Source of the DNA: Qingshengfaniella alkalisoli
GTDB lineage: Bacteria > Pseudomonadota > Alphaproteobacteria > Rhodobacterales > Rhodobacteraceae
DNA: 64,000 nt
NCBI RefSeq assembly: GCF_007855645.1
Contig: NZ_CP042261.1
Span: 1,282,501-1,346,500, forward strand
Direction: 5' to 3'
Below are positions 62,082-64,000 of the stretch, piece after piece. Below the pieces are notes generated by a model. It saw only the letters and a program-made list of their open reading frames with translations, had not been told where the DNA came from and did not search any database. Position numbers and translations under genes: made by a program. Within the stretch, counting starts at the first letter, position 1. Each line of letters begins with the position of its first letter.

Positions 62082-62780
62082 TTATGAGGGGGTGATTTGG
62101 CTGGCTCCGCCGTGTTTGGCGGACCACTCCAGAGGATGGTTTAGGAAGTTTTCGACCTCCGCCAGCGTATCGGGTTCGAAATAGCCGTCGGTTTTACAAA
62201 CGGACAAGACATCTCTCCATGTTGCCAGGCTATGAAGCCGTATACCTTCACGCTCCAACATCTGTGTCGTTTCTTCGAAGATGTCATAGAAAAAGATAAC
62301 GCTGGCATCCGTGACCTCTGCGCCGGCCCGACGAAGTGCATTGCAGAAATTTACCTTGCTTCCACCATCGGTTGTCAGGTCCTCTACGAGCAATACGGTT
62401 TGCCCGGGCTTGAGGTCGCCTTCGATCTGGGCGTCTTTACCAAACCCCTTCGGCTTCTTACGGACATACTGCATAGGCAAGCCAAGCTTGGCCGCAATCC
62501 ATGCCGCAAATGGAATACCTGCGGTTTCGCCCCCTGCTACAGACTGGATCTTTTCGAAGCCGATCTCGCGAACCAACATGGACGTCATGAAGTCCATCAT
62601 CGCATCACGCATGTGGGGATGAGAGATGATCTTGCGACAATCGATATAAACCGGACTGACGATACCGGAGGTGAACATGTAGGGACGCTGGGCATTAAAA
62701 TGGACAGCGTTGATCTCCAAGAGCATCTTAGCCGTCATTTCAGCTATCTGCTCGCGATCAATTAATGACGTAGAGAACAT
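62082..62780 (-). CDS. pyrE: Orotate phosphoribosyltransferase-type enzyme
   Basis: PyrE-type enzymes join orotate and PRPP to give OMP. The 232-residue protein has the PRPP motif [15 protein letters not shown], the substrate-binding [20 protein letters not shown], and [20 protein letters not shown]. The C-terminal extension (about residues 185-232) is longer than in E. coli PyrE. Alphaproteobacteria carry a core pyrE elsewhere, so this island copy is probably an extra paralog or one with another base as substrate. It is 14 bases after the hydrolase gene. Confidence 0.88.
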   Translation of the reverse strand: MFSTSLIDREQIAEMTAKMLLEINAVHFNAQRPYMFTSGIVSPVYIDCRKIISHPHMRDAMMDFMTSMLVREIGFEKIQSVAGGETAGIPFAAWIAAKLGLPMQYVRKKPKGFGKDAQIEGDLKPGQTVLLVEDLTTDGGSKVNFCNALRRAGAEVTDASVIFFYDIFEETTQMLEREGIRLHSLATWRDVLSVCKTDGYFEPDTLAEVENFLNHPLEWSAKHGGASQITPS

Positions 62781-62794
62781 AGTCCAATTTCCTT

Positions 62795-64000
62795 TCAGTC
62801 ATCCGACCCTTGAAGATATTCATTGATCACGGATGAAGCGGCAATGAAATCACTAACTTCCATGGCCTCGTCAGGATTGTGTGAACCATTTCTGTTGCGC
62901 ACGAAGATCATGCCAGAGGGAATGCCGGCATTAGAAAATACCGCCGCATCATGGCCACCACCTGAGGGCATAGTGAAGGCATTCAGCCCTGCCCTGTCCA
63001 TAGCCCTCTCCAGCCCCTCGACGATCTTCGGATCCATCAATGCCGGCTCTGTGCGCAACTGATCACCGAATTCAAAACGTACTTTGCGCTCTCGTGCGAT
63101 TTGCGCCGCCTCTTGCTGAAGGAGTTCGACCATTTGATCGAGTGTCTCAGCACTCTGACTACGGACCTCCAGGCTGAAGCCTATCATGTCGGGAATGCGT
63201 GACATCGCATGACGTTTCGGGTCTGTAGATACAATCCCCGAGGTCATGACCATGTCCTCACCTTTCTGGAGAACCGTTAGCCAGCTTTCATCCAGGCGGT
63301 GCAAAAGGTCAGCCATCGCCAGAACCGGATCATGACGATACGCACGCGGCACAGCGCCCGAATGTCCTGCCACGCCGATGCACTCCACGCACGGATATCT
63401 GATGTTGCCACGAATACCGGATACGACAGCCGCCGGCAGATCACGCTCAACAAGCAACGGACCCTGTTCGATATGCAGTTCGATGTATTCGGATATCGAT
63501 TTCAGATCGCCTAACGGCCTCCCCGCTTCAACAAGAGATGTATCGATACCGATGTCTGACATATGCTCCAACATGGGGCGTTTGTCAGACTTCTGCCGCG
63601 ACATATATTCCTGTTCTTTTAGCGTCCCGGTGAGCATCTTGGACGCAATATAGCAGGGTCCGAACCACGCGCTTTCTTCTGCACGCATAGCAATGGCCCG
63701 TACAGGTGTTGCGAGCTTTTCACCCCGAGCCTGTATGTCTATGAGGCAAAGAAGGGCCGCGACGACGCCAGCAAGACCATCGTAGTTGCCCCCCATAGGC
63801 ACGCTATCAACGTGGGAACCGATCAGCTTATACGGGGCATTTTCATCATCTAAAGATGTTCGAAAAATGATATTTTTCCCGGCATCACAATCTACTAGAA
63901 GACCATGTTTACGCCCTATATCAGCCAAATACTCGAGTACTTTGGTCTCGATCTCGGAGAACGCCGGCCTACTGACACCTTTCGTGTCCGGCCCCATGGA
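62795..64000 (-). CDS. M20-family amidohydrolase, carbamoylase/allantoate amidohydrolase type (5' end cut by window)
   Basis: About 400 residues of a zinc-dependent hydrolase of the N-carbamoyl-L-amino-acid hydrolase, beta-ureidopropionase and allantoate amidohydrolase group. Metal motifs are visible: [19 protein letters not shown] (His and Asp ligands), [15 protein letters not shown] with the EE pair, [13 protein letters not shown] with the His, and [20 protein letters not shown] at the end, where the usual His-Asp pair lies. The frame is open to the window edge; the ATG at 63997 is probably internal, as family proteins have more residues upstream. Substrate is likely a carbamoylated amino acid or ureido compound. 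Confidence 0.85.
   Translation of the reverse strand, partial: SMGPDTKGVSRPAFSEIETKVLEYLADIGRKHGLLVDCDAGKNIIFRTSLDDENAPYKLIGSHVDSVPMGGNYDGLAGVVAALLCLIDIQARGEKLATPVRAIAMRAEESAWFGPCYIASKMLTGTLKEQEYMSRQKSDKRPMLEHMSDIGIDTSLVEAGRPLGDLKSISEYIELHIEQGPLLVERDLPAAVVSGIRGNIRYPCVECIGVAGHSGAVPRAYRHDPVLAMADLLHRLDESWLTVLQKGEDMVMTSGIVSTDPKRHAMSRIPDMIGFSLEVRSQSAETLDQMVELLQQEAAQIARERKVRFEFGDQLRTEPALMDPKIVEGLERAMDRAGLNAFTMPSGGGHDAAVFSNAGIPSGMIFVRNRNGSHNPDEAMEVSDFIAASSVINEYLQGSDD

Noticed and set aside
1-64000. CRISPR arrays and cas genes
   Set aside because: No regularly spaced direct repeats with unique spacers and no cas-type proteins were seen.

Overview
The window looks like a chromosomal segment of a marine-type alphaproteobacterium of the order Rhodobacterales (Roseobacter/Rhodobacter group). 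Supporting signs are the protein styles and gene neighbourhoods: a pyrH-frr-uppS-cdsA-dxr-rseP-bamA-ompH-fabZ-lpxA-lpxI-lpxB run, rpmF-plsX-fabH-ihfA-merR, nagZ-scpA-scpB with a SPOR protein and argS, a Bpt-type aminoacyl-tRNA-protein transferase, a single-cysteine DksA, and DUF2852/DUF2927 proteins. The identification is an inference from protein sequence; there is no rRNA in the window.

Left end (1-5261): the right-hand part of an integrated phage-like element. It holds the tail of a probable large terminase, an HNH nuclease, an HK97-type major capsid protein, prohead protease, head-tail connector, portal, a Cys/His zinc-ribbon protein and two unknown proteins. It stops against the 3' end of a tRNA-Asn gene, the usual target of such elements. 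No tail, lysis or integrase gene lies between the portal and the tRNA, so a head-only satellite (capsid-forming PICI type) is a serious possibility, although the left part of the element is outside the window.

Core chromosome (5262-58700): (a) an MBL-fold hydrolase diverging from an orphan EnvZ-like histidine kinase; (b) a 12-gene minus-strand envelope and translation operon, pyrH to lpxB; (c) miaA, a truncated AraC-like cupin protein and a five-component peptide-type ABC importer with a secreted PliG-like protein and an ABM-fold protein; (d) an ABC-F ATPase, bamE, DUF177, rpmF, plsX, fabH, ihfA, a MerR regulator and tRNA-Pro; (e) a double-domain dCTP deaminase-like protein, scpB, scpA, nagZ, a SPOR protein, argS, dgt, an A-type Fe-S carrier, an APH(6)-like kinase, xthA, an FAD monooxygenase and dksA; (f) a DUF2927 lipoprotein, a 54-residue membrane protein, an M48 protease, a PIN protein and an RlmI-like methyltransferase; (g) the Entner-Doudoroff genes edd-eda behind a LacI-type operator, then glnE, a YbaK-type deacylase, a DUF2852 protein preceded by two palindromes, an RDD protein and bpt.

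Right end (58701-64000): a genomic island. It begins exactly where a tRNA-Leu(UAG) gene is cut, so that only its 3' part remains. Next come about 750 bp without a recognisable gene, a pile of nested insertion sequences (intact IS1111-type transposase, an IS21-type terminus, a 3' IS5-type remnant, a 5' IS66-type tnpA remnant) and a 40-bp palindrome. A metabolic operon on the minus strand follows: a carbamoylase-type M20 hydrolase (cut by the window end), an orotate phosphoribosyltransferase and a small unknown protein.
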